In this document: positions 22,190 through 35,073 of the stretch, piece by piece | Layout of the letters: each line of letters starts with the position of its first letter | Position numbering within the stretch: the stretch's first letter is position 1 | Assembly (NCBI GenBank): GCA_963922205.1 | Contig: CAWUHX010000227.1 | Location: 62,001-126,000 of the forward strand | Direction of reading: 5' to 3' | Length of the DNA: 64,000 nt | Source of the DNA: Romanomermis culicivorax | Lineage: Eukaryota; Nematoda; Enoplea; Mermithida; Mermithidae | The notes under the pieces: generated by a model | Databases searched by the model: none | The model's input: the letters and a program-made list of their open reading frames with translations, nothing else | Told to the model about the DNA's origin: nothing | Translations under genes and position numbers: made by a program

Positions 22190-25100
22190 ATGAAAGTCGC
22201 TTCGATGTTATATTGTTTTTGTTTTTTTATTTACATCCATCGTGTCTTTTTGCAAAGACAATGTTCAGGTATATCAAAAACAGTGTCGTCAAACGAAATT
22301 TTTTGTTTAAAAATCACTTTTGCATGAAACCGGATGTTTAATTTTTATCGAATTAATACATTGACTACGATATGTGTTTGTTTCAGGTACTGATCAGCGC
22401 AATGGTCAAGGACAGGGTAACTCAGAATGTAAGTAATGGTCCTGGTATCAAATATCTGAAATAATCATGCAAACAAAATATTCTCCAAAAATTTCGACTT
22501 TCATGCGTTTGATAACATACTTTTCAGTGTCACCTTTCAGAATTCCATGCGTAATTTACACAGTAGTTTGTGCACGACTAATTATTTTTATAATTTTGGT
22601 TGATTGCTCCATCAGATCGACAGATTTTAAGGGAAATGCTGCTGGAAAATCCAATGTCAATTGAAAAACGTTCAATAAGCACTATAACATATTCAATTCA
22701 TATCTTCACTCAACACACGATTTCATACAATAGAAAGATAGATTAACATGATGAGTGATTCTTCACTATTCTAAAGCCATCTACTGTTTGGATACACAGA
22801 ATAGGAGAAGAATACAAGTACTAAAATAAGTAAAGGAGTTAACAATTTTCGAAATGTTGTTTGCGATTGCTTATAATAATAATACATTGTCGATTATTAT
22901 TAGCCTTACAATCGCATAAAAATGTGAAACACCTTTATCAGAATAAGACAATATAACACACAATAATACAGTGATGAGCGACGTTTCAGTAGTGTATCTA
23001 CTACCTTCTTCGGGCAATGACATTAGAATAATTTTTACTAAATTCTTGCTTGCATTGGGGTTTGATCCCTGAACTTTGAGATTGTAAGTCAGAGCTGTAA
23101 CCATTGGGCCATCAGGGGCCAATATCCGCCTAGTTAGATCTTCTATTTAAGCTGGCGGGCCATTGCGTTCCATGCCCGGCCCTTTTTAATGCTTCTTTTC
23201 TACATTGCTGGAACCTGCTACATTTCCATTATCTCCCTAATTTTTTTTTTGATTTTCAATTCAAGCCCGATTTTACTCGTCATCAGTTGAAAACAAATTA
23301 GTTCAAGTAAAATAGTGAGCAGTTAGGATTTGTGCAGGAAAACTTACAGTCTGAAGAACGGTCATAAAATATCTGCATGACTTCAAATTCCACTGCATCG
23401 AGTGAAGCTCTTTTGAATGATCATGCTGCGTTTTATGGTAAAAAATGAAAAGTGTGAATTACTGAATTCCCATTGCTTAAGAACATGGGCATGATTGTAT
23501 TTTAGCTTCCTGTTACTACAGAGCTATTTTCCAAAATCAACTTGGCAGATGAATGGAAAAATATCTTAAAGCACAGATTGTCCTATATGCAAAAATCAGT
23601 TTTGGAAAAATTTCTGACACCAATTTTTAGAGGTCATGAATAAATAACTGATGTGAAGCTTACTTTTTTCAATTCGGCCCATCTTTTGTTTACTGTGTAT
23701 ACTACAAATATGCTCTATACTACAATAACTAGCATGACAACTTGTAAATGCTCCCCCATATGTGGGCCTGGATGATAGCATATTCATGTATTAACTTTGT
23801 ATGATAACATATTCAGATTCACGTGTACAAAGTTTATAGTAGAACAGTTTGAATAGTATAGAATTTTTTACTGGCACAGATAAGAAGCATTATAAAGCTC
23901 GTAATGACTCACATTATTCTGTACAAGAAGAAATGAAAGCATTTCGACGAATAATGAGTTATTTGAACTGGTTATAAAAGAAAAGTTCTCCAGGAAAGGA
24001 TGAAAATGGGTGAAAAAATGGATGAAAAAATCCACGATCGTAAATTACCCACGTAAATTCCATGTAATTTACAATGCTTTGAATGGACACTTATGATAAA
24101 CGTGTACACTTTTTTTAGGTGATTTTTCGACCAAAGCGAGCATAGATGGTGGAAAACCAACGAAAGCAAGCGGAATAGAGTTTTTCGAAACTTCTAAACC
24201 AACTACGATTGAAATCGACCACAACGCAGGTACGGTCACCAATGTAATACAAAAGATTTCGCAGGATTCAAAGCAATGTGTATATGCTGCTGGGGTCGAT
24301 AAGACGAGGATAATATGTATCTGCCACGGAGAATAACTTTAGGGTTTGCGGGGTGGGTCATGACTAAAAGCAGCATGCTATTGCCATACATGTACAGCAT
24401 GCAAATTTTGGGGGATCGGATCTTAATTTTTTTAAGAAGTCAAAACCATACATTATGCACGACTCGGAAATCCTTCTGGGGTCAGTAGCGATCTTAGATG
24501 TGTAATTGTTTTTTCTCTATCACCATGTTCGGGATGTACTTAGGGCGGCAGTCATGCCACATCTATGGAAAATTGGTGAATTGAGCAAAGTCACAATTTA
24601 ATCAGGAAAAGGATGATTTCACCATATTTTGGTCTAGTGCGCGTCACTTCTGTCGATTTATTGTGATTTTTATATTATTTGCCCAATAAACGGGCTGTCA
24701 ACATCACGAGCCTAATTTACATAAATATTTATATTTATTATTATTGCACACTCATTAAGCGGATGGGGACACACGAATTACTGAAGTCAATACCAAGGCA
24801 ACTTCCTGGCCTTCCGGATATTGTTATAGTGAATTTCTAATATTTTTGTGTTAGCCTGCAGAAAGCATACGAGGTAACCCTCATCGCTTTTGGATTGCAA
24901 GCTTGTGTCATTTCAGTTACTAATCAGTGACTGAAGGATGTGTCTAGTTCCGCTAGAGAATTGTTGCACCATGTTCAGCTTGTTACCCATATGAGGCTCC
25001 TTTGAGTGACCTAGGGCAATTAGTTGAGTACAAGACAATAGACTTCTTAGTTATATTGCTGCCGTCTTTGACCTAAGCAGAGACCTAAACATAACATGAT

Positions 25101-28100
25101 TTCATCCTTGGAATGCACTATAACATATTCAATTCATATCTCCGCCCAATACATCCATTAACTAAAGATACATATTTAACACGATATGTGATTCTCCACT
25201 CTTCTACAGTCATCTCTCGTTCAGATATACAGAATAGGTGAAGAATACAAGTACTAATATAAGCAAAGGATTTTTAATCCTAGGGTGATTTTGCTTTTTA
25301 TCGAATCAAAACTTTCCATCAAATTGGTTCAACTAAAATAGTGAGCAGTTACAACTTTTTCAGGAAAACTTACATTCTGAAGAACGTTCATAAAATATCT
25401 GCATGACTTCACATTCCGCTGCATCTAGTGAAGTTCTTTTGAATGTTGAATCTTGCAGTCTTTTAGGGTAAAAAGTCAAAAATGTGAATTACTGAATTCT
25501 CTTTTGATAGGATGATGTGCAGGACAAGCCCGTATTTAGAGGGGGAAAGGGGGGGATTTCCCCCTAAATTTTTTTACATTTAAAATTTCAGCAATATCAT
25601 TGTACTTATACATCACAATTCCCAAATTAAATAATTATATTCACATACTTTTCGTCAAACAAGAACTTTAGCCACTAAACCAAGCACACATAACTAACTG
25701 AAAATAGGTCGTCTTTATTGCAAAAATGATTTTCTTTTTATTCACTAAATTCTAGAAAAATCATTGAAAAACTTCCTCCCCCCTTTTTTAAAAATCCTGG
25801 ATACGGGTATGGTGCAGGAATGTATTTTTCCTTCTTGTAACTACGGAGCTATTTCCAAGATTAACTTGGCAGATGAAGTCCTCGGTCTTTAACCTGATAG
25901 AAAATATCTAAAAACGCAGATTGTTCCATATAGTTATCTGCAAATATCAGTTTTGGAGAACTTTCTGACTTGCCCGTTTTTAGAGGTCATGAAAAAATAA
26001 CTGATGTGGAGCTTACTTTATTTCAAGGAATTATACCAATGTAGATTATTCGGCCCATCTTTTGTTTACTGTGTATGCTACAAATATGCTCCATTGTACA
26101 ATAACCAGAATAACACCTTATAAATGCCCCCTCTTATGTGGGGCTGGCTGGTAGCATATTCATGTAATAACTTTGTATGATAACATATTCAGATTCACGT
26201 GTACAAAGTTTATAGTAGAACAGTTTGAATAGTATAGAATTTTTTACTGGCACAGATAAGAAGCATTATAAAGCTCGAAATAAACTCACATTATTATGTA
26301 CAAGAAGAAATGATAAAATTTCAATGAATAATGAGTTATTTGAACTGGTCATAAAAGAAAAGTTCTTCAAGAAGGGATGAAAATGGGACGGGTTCAAGAT
26401 CGTAAATTACCCACATAAATTCCATGTAAATTACAATACTTTGAATGAACACTCACGACCAACATCTTCATTTTTTAGGTAATTTTTCGACCAAAGCAAG
26501 CCTAAATGGTGGAAAATCAACAAAAGAAAGTGGAATTGAGTTTTTCGAAACTTCTAAACCAACTACGAGTGAAATCGACAACAACGCAGGTACGGTCACC
26601 AATGTAAGACTAGAGATGTCGCAGGATTTAGAGCAATGTGGATAAGCTGCTGGGGTCGATAAGACGAGGATAAGATGTGTCCACTGTGGAAAATAACTTT
26701 AGGGTTTGCGGGGTGGGTCATGACTAAAAGCAGCATGCTATTGTTATACATGTACAGCATGCAAATTTTGGAGGATCGGATACAATTTCTTTGAAGAGCT
26801 CAAAACCATACATGATGCACGACTCGGAAATTCTGCTGGGGTCAGTCGAGACCGGGAATGCATAATTTTTTCTCTCTATTACGAAAAGAAAGGTTTTCTA
26901 ATACAAAACCGGCAAATTCTTACATCTAAATTAGTGAAATGTGTTGAAATATTCGCTTGGCCTGCTTTTTTAGAGGTTTTAATTTTACTTCTTTAGAATC
27001 ACGTATGCTTAGTTCAGAAAAACCGTTAAACAACAGCATTATTCTCATTCTTATGACCTCTTTCTCTTCTTTTCTTTCTAATTTGCTTCCATGATTTTCT
27101 TGATCAATGCTGGCGAGCAGAATCTACTGGTGGTCAATCAGAACCTACTGGGTGTCCAGACCCCCAACCCCCCCCCATGTGCATGTATGCTCAGAACTCA
27201 GCCAAAATTGATCACAACGCTGTAAAACTACGTTTTTAGAGGTTTCTCAGTGCGCTTTTTCATTTCCAAGAAAATATTGAACTCTTTTGTGGACAATTTA
27301 CAACATTTTTACATTAAATTCCCAAGTTTCCATATGATCAAGTCCTCAAAAAGCGCTAAGCTATTTTGAAATCATATTTAGTATAAGCTTAATATATTCA
27401 TTGGCAACATTTATTTGAGAAAGAATCAACTTGGAAAACTATGGCAAGGGTTGAAAGTCACTGGCCACAAGCTTTTGATTAAAACACTACGGAGTGTAGT
27501 TATTGTACTAGTCATATTAGCTTTGTTCCGCTCATTGTGAAATCTTGTACATGTTACAGCCTATGACAGTTATTTTTGGTCATTCTAATGAATGTTTGAT
27601 TCTATGTAAATTACAGTGGTTAGAGTGGACACTATATACAGAAATTCACGACCACCGTCTATGTTTTTTAGGTAATGATTCGACCAAATCAAGTCCAGAT
27701 GGTGAACAGGCAACGACAACAAGTGGCGTACCAGTTTTTGTAAGTTCTGAACCGACTAACAGTGAAATCAATGATAATTCGGGTAAAAGTTATAGTAAAA
27801 ATTTGGAAAATATATTGAAAAATGAAGTAGTATCTTTTTCGCTTTGCATTAGATGTCGGGAATCAAAATGGTATGCTCAAACGCAAAACAAACTTAAACG
27901 TGAATCCAAAATCACAATCTTCATCAACAAGTAAGTGTATATTCAACATAATCAATGTGTGGTTCCAAGTACCGGTTAGCAAGATACATCGATTTCCTCG
28001 ATTTCCTAATTTGCACTGAGTGGAAAACTTCATTCTGCAGAAAAAAGCTAAATCTTTTTACGACAATGGGAGAAGCCGAAATCATTGAAAAAACATCATG

Positions 28101-31100
28101 CTTATCCACTGCAGATTTGGGCAGAACTGCGTCGATTCCTGAGAGGTACACGAGAAATTAAATGCTGACCACGTAACCGAGCTATTGAAGGAAATTTTCA
28201 GCCATTATGTTGCTCACTGACGAGAAAACTTTTTCATCATTTACGGTAACAAGCTTACCAGTTTTTTCTGATATTCAGGTCATTGCATCGATCATTTCAA
28301 AATGAACGGGGTACAGTTGAGTACTCAGCCCCAATAAAATAAACTGATATCACACTAGCTCTAAACTTTGGGGTATGTGATTAGGATTTCCCTATGGAAC
28401 AAAACTTTTTGATACTTTTTAGATTTAAATTAGGGAATCATGGACACCTACTGGTACAGTCACCAATGTCATATGTCCAAATCCATGTGGCTGGCACATC
28501 AGAAAAATCATGCTCAGTGTGGGGCTCGAACCCTCGACCACCTGCATACAAGGCAGACATGCTTTTCAACTGCGCTCACCGAGCATCGTGGATTTAGGCG
28601 TACAACATTGGTGACTGTCCAGGCCCTTCTTCCTCGAAAGAGAGTGGAGTGTAATAGTGGTGCCTCTCACTGTTCATTACGCGGCATGCCCCGCACTCAC
28701 CACCATCACTACGACCAAAATTTCCGAACCATTCACGTGGCCCATTTAGCATACTTGGATAGTGTGTCTGCCTTGTATGCAGAAGGTCAAGGGTTCAAGC
28801 CTCTCACCGAGCATTATTTTTCTGATGCGCCGGCCAGGTGGATTTGGGCATACGACACACCTTCAACATGGCATGGGCATGTGAGGGAATTGACAAGAGT
28901 TACTCAGAACTATAGTCCTTGGAGTCGGCAGAGAGCGAAAAGTTATAAGTGGTTCATTTATCATTCAATTCTACTACCTGGGATCTAATCCATGCAAGTA
29001 TTCCAAAGACTCACTCAATTAACATTTGTTACTAGTTCTTACTGTAAATTTCGTGATTTTATGCGAATTTCGTTTGTAAGTTATGCTCTCATAGCTGAGG
29101 ACAAATCTTGCTCCCTAAATCAACCAACAGTGAGAGACTCAACATGACCGTCTGAAAACCCTTGCTGATGTCAAAAGTCACAGTATTTGAGGAAAACTCT
29201 TGCAAATCTCACTTATAGTTCACACATTACAGCATTTCAGACAAGAGACTGAAGATTTTATGTGAGCATGAGACGCCCATTAAAAAATTCACGAACTGAA
29301 AGTTGCAGCTGAATGTGCAATTAATGACAAAGTGAACGAATTTCGCAAACGAATGACACCCTAGATGACGTTTCATGATACGGATTATCTGAAAGTTTGT
29401 ACAATCTTCAAAATCGTGGTATTGTAGAAAATTTTTCACTCCAAAAGACGCAAGATGACTAGATGCATTTGTCCTGAAAGTTAACCACATTATTCTTACG
29501 TAAACAGATTACTGATTACAGATGATGAACAATCGAATACAAAAAACAGCTCATATTTCGATCGCCTTATAAGCACCTTGCCCAGCTGCAAACCAAAAAC
29601 TTTGCCCAATAAGCTGGGTAGCATGCTTAGCGAAGTTGTCGATACAACACCCGATTGCGTAAGAGTTTTCTATAGTATACTTTTCTCAAAATTCTTGTAA
29701 ATAAGCAAATATGTATTATTCCATGTTTTTACGATATTCTGATAAACCATATATCACAAAGGACTAAAAAAGACTAAATAAAAAGTAAATTTTCGAGCAT
29801 ACTCAACCAACCTATAACAACTTCTTAATGAAAGTGCTTATCTTTTCATTTTATAAGCATTTATAAAAACAGACTGTATATTCTGCAACCTTTTTCCCTG
29901 CACTGCGACCTTTCTCCTCAGAATCCAATGACCACGCCCGAGCAGGTAGCAGCCAAAGTGATGAACAGTCTAGGCGAAACTTGGATAATCGTTGCCGTGG
30001 TTATAGCATTTCTTATCATTTTGTTTTACAGGCAAATCAATTTTTGTATTCTCATTCACATTGAACATTAGCGACTGTATATTTTCAGAGAGAAGACTTA
30101 CGAAAGTTATCTACATATGTGGCAATTGTTTTTCATGTTTATCGTTCATCTTTTGACGTTGCTATTCGCCATGAGGACCGACCTATACGTAATTTATGGA
30201 TTTGTGTAAAAATGTCTGAAAGTTCTTCATTGATTTACAACATAGTAAGTCTCATGAATGATCAAGACGACCATCATAGGAACATCGTGCATCGCTCTAG
30301 TAAGCTGAGCAATGAGGAAATTTCTTGGAATGAACACTTACATTCCTGTACTGTAGTTGGTGTTCAGATGCAAATTCCAGATATTTACGTTTCGAGGGAA
30401 TGTGTTCAGGTGTAAATTCCAGATATTTACATTTCATAGTGTATTCAATAGTCTTACTCAAATAATATTACACTAATATTTCTTGCCGATAAATCATATT
30501 TACACTAAAATTTGCATAAATTTTGTCTGGAGGTAAGTTGGCTTATACCTGATATTGTCATGCAGGTCTTTCCTTGGAGATAAAGAAAGATGGTTGTTCG
30601 GGAACTAGTTAGAACTTCTCCTCGGCTAGGCCTCGGATATAGTGCAACAGACTCGCCCAGACCTGGCAACAACAAACAACAAATAATAGCAAAGGGGCCC
30701 TCACAGAGCCGACCCGGTAGACTGCCAAAGGAAAATGAATACTCACTGGAAGGAACAACGTAGAAGTGTCCCTGAGTAGTCTGACTTCTACTTGGCGTCT
30801 GCAACAGATGACACCTGAGCCTGAAGCCCTCCATGTACTTATGGTACGCCAACGCAATATGTAAATCTATATAATAAACAAATAACAATATCTAAGAATG
30901 TGGACGGACCACTAAATGTTTATGTAAATTAAAAAATAGACGCTGGGATAAAGTTGAATGGTGGGCGCCAGCATAAACACTAAAAATATAATCAAAAAGC
31001 AAGAATGATTTTTTGTTCTTTTTTTGGTGCTCCCTTGCTATGTAAATTTGTCTGCGCCACCTATCGCCCATCGCTGATTTGCATGTCGACTTTATGATCA

Positions 31101-34100
31101 TGAAATGGGCAGCAACAGGGCGCCCAACAACGTCGGCAATAGAAATAGTCTAACACATGCTGAGAGAAAAAGCATTCATAAAATATAAAGTTCTGAACTT
31201 TTATGAAGCCCAAGAGCCCAAAGATTGAAAAAAATCGCACGAGACCATGCTGTTCTCCTGTGATAAATTCAGCAAGCTTGTCTTGAGTTAGTTTCTGAGA
31301 TTGGGAATAGGTATGTAAACTTTCAATTTTAACACATTTATGCAAATTTCAGTGGATAGACAGCCAATAGGCGAAAATGGTCGGTCTAACATTACTCAGG
31401 TTGTTGTAAGGTTATCGAATGCACTCACGAAAAAAAATTTCAGAATTTACACTTGGAAACTTATTCTCGTAAACTCTGCACTGTTTTCAGGTCACGTGCC
31501 ACGTTGTGTCTTTCATCCTACAGTATGGCTATCTTTGCCATTTTGCACTGTTACTGTTGGAAATCGGACAAGCTCATGCAATGAAAACCAACATTATCAG
31601 CAATGGAAAATTCATTGGCTACGATGATACGCATCTATTTTTCCTGGGTAAACAGACTTCCTTCCGCTTGTATGCTAATTAGTTCATTTTTGTACAGTAT
31701 TCCCCCTGTTGCCTACAATAGCCACAGCGTGTTTCACATGGAACGAAATGATTTCGATCTATTCGTGTTGGCTGAACTACGATAATGACGTGGCATTGTG
31801 CACTACATTGATTTTGATTGGCGGTTTTTCGGCGTTGACTTTCGTCATGATCGAAGACGCCAACATCAAATTTTACAGTCCTTTGCCCTTGACGGCTAAA
31901 AATCAAAGATTCATTGCGAGGTCAGAGTTTGCTTGAAAAGATGCAGTTTTACAGTAATTTATGCTACATTAAAAGTCGTATGGCCTGTTTTTTAAAGAAA
32001 AAGACTATAGTCGGCCGTATCTATTCTCTATCCAGATAATACTTTTTACTTGCCTCCAAAGTGTACTTTTTCGTTAAACTGCTTGAGCAATAATTTATGA
32101 ATGCACCAAGATTCACATGTGATTATGTGCTTTTTATAAAAAAATGTCTTTTTACAAACGTCATGAAAATCGTTTTCACTAAGCTTTTACTGTAGAGAAT
32201 GATGCCCAAAAATTGTTAAGGCTCAATTGAGTAACCTCACAAATTCCCAGTCCTAATGTGATACTTGGTTGAAAACCAGAAAAACAAAAATGAAAACAGA
32301 AATGAAGTGACATTTGCCTCCCAGTTCCATAGGTTGGAGGCATTTCAAGAAAATAGGCTACAGTTATATTTTTCATTCTCAGTCAGAACTATTCAATTTT
32401 CGTTTTTATTTCAGATTTTATTTGTTTGCAATTATTCCTCAACATGCTTATGGAGCTGACATAAAAATGAAGATATAGATAGTTTTCCATTTCAAACGTA
32501 TTACTGCAACTTTTAGATAAAAAATTTTTGATATGTCAATCAAATTTTCCATTCAACATGACTCCCTTTGGAACGCCCGTGAAAACATCTTTCAGAGAGT
32601 CCTTTACCTCAGGAAACAACCTGGAAAAAAGCCCGAGTATAAAGCAAAGCTTCCAAGAAATTTTAGATAAGTTGATGGGGTCACCCATCTTGTTTTTTCA
32701 AGATGCCATCTTGATATGCTTCAACATGTGGAATCTTGATCTACTTTGAAGAATGATATATCGATGATTATTTCAGCGACATGACCAATCCTGATCTTAT
32801 CTTCAAAAAATTCGTATACATCAGAAATCGAGAAATTCTTGTCTCTAGCGATGAATCAATGTAAAAAGTGTCAAGCTTCACATTCAATTTGAACAATTCA
32901 TTTTGAAATGCTAACAAAGTTTTTGAACTGGCTTTTTTCGCATAAAATGCTGTGTTTCTGATCCATGGTTCATATTTATGATATGTTTTTCATGGTTTTG
33001 TCGATTTCTGTTGAACCAAATCTCGTTTGAAACTAAAAATTTGAGAGTACAATTTTTGCATGAAAAATTCTATAGTTGAAAATCTTGAATGAAATAGAGA
33101 AATGTTGAAACAGCATACGTTGAGACACTCCAATCCAGCTCATTGCAACTATAGTCTGATTGCCTGAAGTGCTTAATGGAACTGGAAAACACCTTCATAT
33201 TTTTAATTTTTCTTTTATATGGCCGGAACTTTATGAGCATACTAAACCAACCATGGACAATTTTTTGAGTAAAAAATTTACATGTAAGGCTGGGTGAACG
33301 ATTTTGACGACATACAGTCTGTTTTGCTTAAAATGCTTCTAAATGGTGAATCCATAAAGCAAGTATTATTTTATATTCTCAGTGTTGTCTGATAAGCCAT
33401 AAGTCCTATGGAACCAAAAATTTGTGGTAACACTTAAACCTTACCCTTAGAAATTTTTGAGTAAAAAGATTCCACAGTGAAAGCTTCATGTAGAAAATTT
33501 TCAAGCCACTGTATATTTGTGTCATTTTTTATTTTGGAAGCATTTTATAAAAAACAGGCTATAATTTTTGTCAATAATCTTCAATTTACAAGCTTTTTGT
33601 CAGAAACAGACTATAGCGGGGTCAAGCGCTGCGTTTTGGTCTGCTGATATGGAGAACCGTCTTGCATCATATCTTGTGAAAATATGTTCTCAAGGTCAAG
33701 AATCTACAAGCCCCTGCCACAGTAATTGACTTTAAGAATCTTGCTGACGTCATATCTATCCTTGCTTTCTGGTCGAATCTAGTTTTTGAAAAAAAAATCA
33801 GATTCATCGTCAATTTCGTATTCAATAAAACAAACTAAAATTCTCAACTTTTCTCAGAATAAATATCGGTACTTTGTGGTTGCGTACGATCCTTCATTTT
33901 TCGTCCTGGCTATCCACGTCGTTCGCCATTTATGTGCAACGATTCGCCCTTTTTCCCACTGCATTCGCTATCAACGTATCCTTGGGCGTGGTTATTTTCG
34001 TATCTCACGTCGGCGGCAATATGAAAGTTAGTTTTCATGCTCAAATTTTCCTACACTAACTAAGGAACGGATTACTGTAGAAGGCACTATAAAAAGTAAA

Positions 34101-34221
34101 GATTTTGGTAATCATCGCTGTCAAATTCCTCATTTTTTTCTAGAGCTGGAATGCAGTCGCGCAAGCCAAACGAATGGTTCAAAGAAAAAGAGTCGCCCAT
34201 GTGCAAATTTTTGAACTATGA
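22190..34221 (+). CDS. Secretin/adhesion-like 7TM receptor with triplicated-exon ectodomain
   Basis: Thirteen exons join in phase: 22190-22268, 22387-22428, 24119-24229, 26479-26589, 27672-27782, 27853-27930, 29522-29658, 29922-30031, 30089-30188, 31491-31647, 31698-31920, 33858-34026, 34144-34221 (TGA). The sum is 1506 nt, 501 residues, with no internal stop. Exon 1 encodes a signal peptide (MKVASMLYCFCFFIYI). Exons 3-5 are three 37-residue Ser/Thr/Asn-rich repeats, each 111 nt and phase 1-1. Exons 8-13 encode seven hydrophobic segments at roughly residues 244-259, 267-290, 297-320, 341-362, 372-393, 427-446 and 449-472. A Cys begins TM3 (TCHVVSFILQYGYLCHF) and a Cys-Trp lies in loop 2 (YSCWLNYDNDVALC), the disulphide pair and style of family B/adhesion GPCRs. 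The tail is short and basic. No GPS or hormone-binding domain was seen. Extra exons between 22.43 and 24.12 kb are possible. Ligand unknown; it should act at the cell surface. Confidence 0.75.
22678..24526 (+). repeat. Tandem segmental duplication, unit 1 (contains receptor exon 3)
   Basis: Starts CACTATAACATATTCAATTC and ends near GACTCGGAAATCCTTCTGGGG. It is collinear with 25115-26880: both carry the 111-nt exon, the same flanking intron text (AGAATTTTTTACTGGCACAG; AGCAGCATGCTATTG) and similar spacing. Unit 1 alone has a tRNA-derived SINE. This duplication created two of the three ectodomain exons. Confidence 0.85.
22865..23122 (-). mobile_element. tRNA-derived SINE
   Basis: On the minus strand, from about 23120, a tRNA-like head has an A-box-like TGGCCCAATGG and a B-box-like GATCAAACC, with an anticodon-loop-like CTTACAA. 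A body follows with CCCGAAGAAGGTAGTAGATA and CACTACTGAAACG, then an AT-rich tail near 22865. Pairing is incomplete, so this is a SINE head rather than a working tRNA gene. It is absent from the second unit of the surrounding duplication. Confidence 0.6.
25115..26880 (+). repeat. Tandem segmental duplication, unit 2 (contains receptor exon 4)
   Basis: Collinear copy of 22678-24526, carrying the second 111-nt ectodomain exon. The two copies differ by many substitutions in the intron but few in the exon. This unit contains a hAT-like MITE at 25525-25811 that unit 1 lacks. Confidence 0.85.
25525..25811. mobile_element. hAT-like MITE with perfect 8-bp target duplication
   Basis: Inverted ends CAAGCCCGTATTTAG and GGATACGGGTATG flank a 287-bp G-run/C-run palindromic element without an ORF. 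The target duplication GTGCAGGA is perfect (25517-25524 and 25812-25819). 8-bp duplications and CAnGCCCGTA-type ends are typical of hAT-superfamily non-autonomous elements. Confidence 0.85.
28430..28590 (-). mobile_element. tRNA-Thr-like SINE, copy 1
   Basis: On the minus strand, 28585-28511 folds nearly as a tRNA: a 7-bp acceptor stem (TGCTCGG with CTGAGCA, one G-T pair), an anticodon stem around CTTGTAT (anticodon TGT) and a B box GGGTTCGAGCC. The D-loop lacks the usual GG and one T-stem pair is mismatched. The body continues leftwards with TTTTTCTGATGTGCCAGCCA. It lies in an intron of the receptor gene. Confidence 0.65.
28740..28880 (+). mobile_element. tRNA-Thr-like SINE, copy 2, inverted to copy 1
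   Basis: The plus strand carries the same tRNA-like head (TCTGCCTTGTATGCAGAAGG, then GGTTCAAGCCTCTCACCGAG) and the same body start (TTTTTCTGATGCGCCGGCCA). Together with copy 1 it forms an inverted SINE pair about 150 bp apart inside the receptor intron; the pre-mRNA could form a hairpin. Confidence 0.65.
33313..33563. mobile_element. TAGTCTGTTTTT MITE (Tc1/mariner-like), copy A1
   Basis: About 250 bp with inverted ends TACAGTCTGTTTTGCTTAAA and ATTTTATAAAAAACAGGCTA, no ORF. It lies in the receptor intron between exons 11 and 12. Confidence 0.7.
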
Positions 34222-34824
34222 ATCAGCATTGTGACTGTGTGGCTTTATATTGTCATTATCATTGCAAGGAAAAAATTGAAGGGCTAACCCAATACCCGCA
34301 AATGTGAGGTCTGTTGAAAGTCAACTGTGGTTTGATGGTCCTCGATCTCACAAACACCCATTTTTGCCAGTAGAAAAGATTATCAGCCTTAAGACCTCTG
34401 CCGAGAAAAATTCATGTTTCAAGGTTAATGATGTTATATTTTAAATAAATGAGGGGTTAAGATATTTCTCGGGCCATTACCTGTCTTAGTCCGTGGGTCG
34501 AGAAAGCATGAGAATCAGCAGGAGAGATAGCCAGGGATCGACCTTAATGCACCAAACACATTTCGTGTCATGGAAAAGTAAGTCCAATGTTATGTAAAAT
34601 TGACATTAGAAACGTGCAAAACGAAGCATGTTGATTAACATTCTGAAGCATGTGATGTTCTGAGTTCAATCTATCCTAGTGTAAATTCTGGTATCATACG
34701 TGTGCATTCCATATCATACTGAAATGTCACACAGATGATTTTTGCTTGATAAGTACTTTTTGTAGGCAAATTTGCATAAGCGTGCAAAATAACAGTAAGG
34801 TTCACCAATACCTAATCTCAGGAA
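34222..34824. other. Gene-free stretch after the receptor gene
   Basis: AT-rich 3' flank of the receptor gene; it presumably holds its 3' UTR and polyadenylation region. No clear repeat or ORF. Confidence 0.4.
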
Positions 34825-34826
34825 CT

Positions 34827-35073
34827 ATAGTCTGTTTTTCTTGAAATGCTTCCAAATAGTGAAAGTGAAAAGCAAGTACTATTTCAGATTTTCACGATTT
34901 TTTTCATATACAGTATACCATACAGGACTGGAAATTGGTGAACATACTGACCTCACCTTAAATAATTTTTCGAGTGAAAAATTTTACGATAAGAGCTATA
35001 TGTAAACAATTTTGACGACAGTACTGATCTGTGTCACTTTTTTATTTGGAAGCATTTTGTAAAAAACAGACTA
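34827..35073. mobile_element. TAGTCTGTTTTT MITE, copy A2
   Basis: Inverted ends TAGTCTGTTTTTCTTGAAAT and GGAAGCATTTTGTAAAAAAC followed by AGACTA, flanked by TA on both sides. About 250 bp, no ORF. Confidence 0.8.

Noticed and set aside
28511..28585. Functional tRNA-Thr gene
   Set aside because: The D-loop lacks GG, a T-stem pair is mismatched, and a second copy with the same non-tRNA body shows it is a SINE head.
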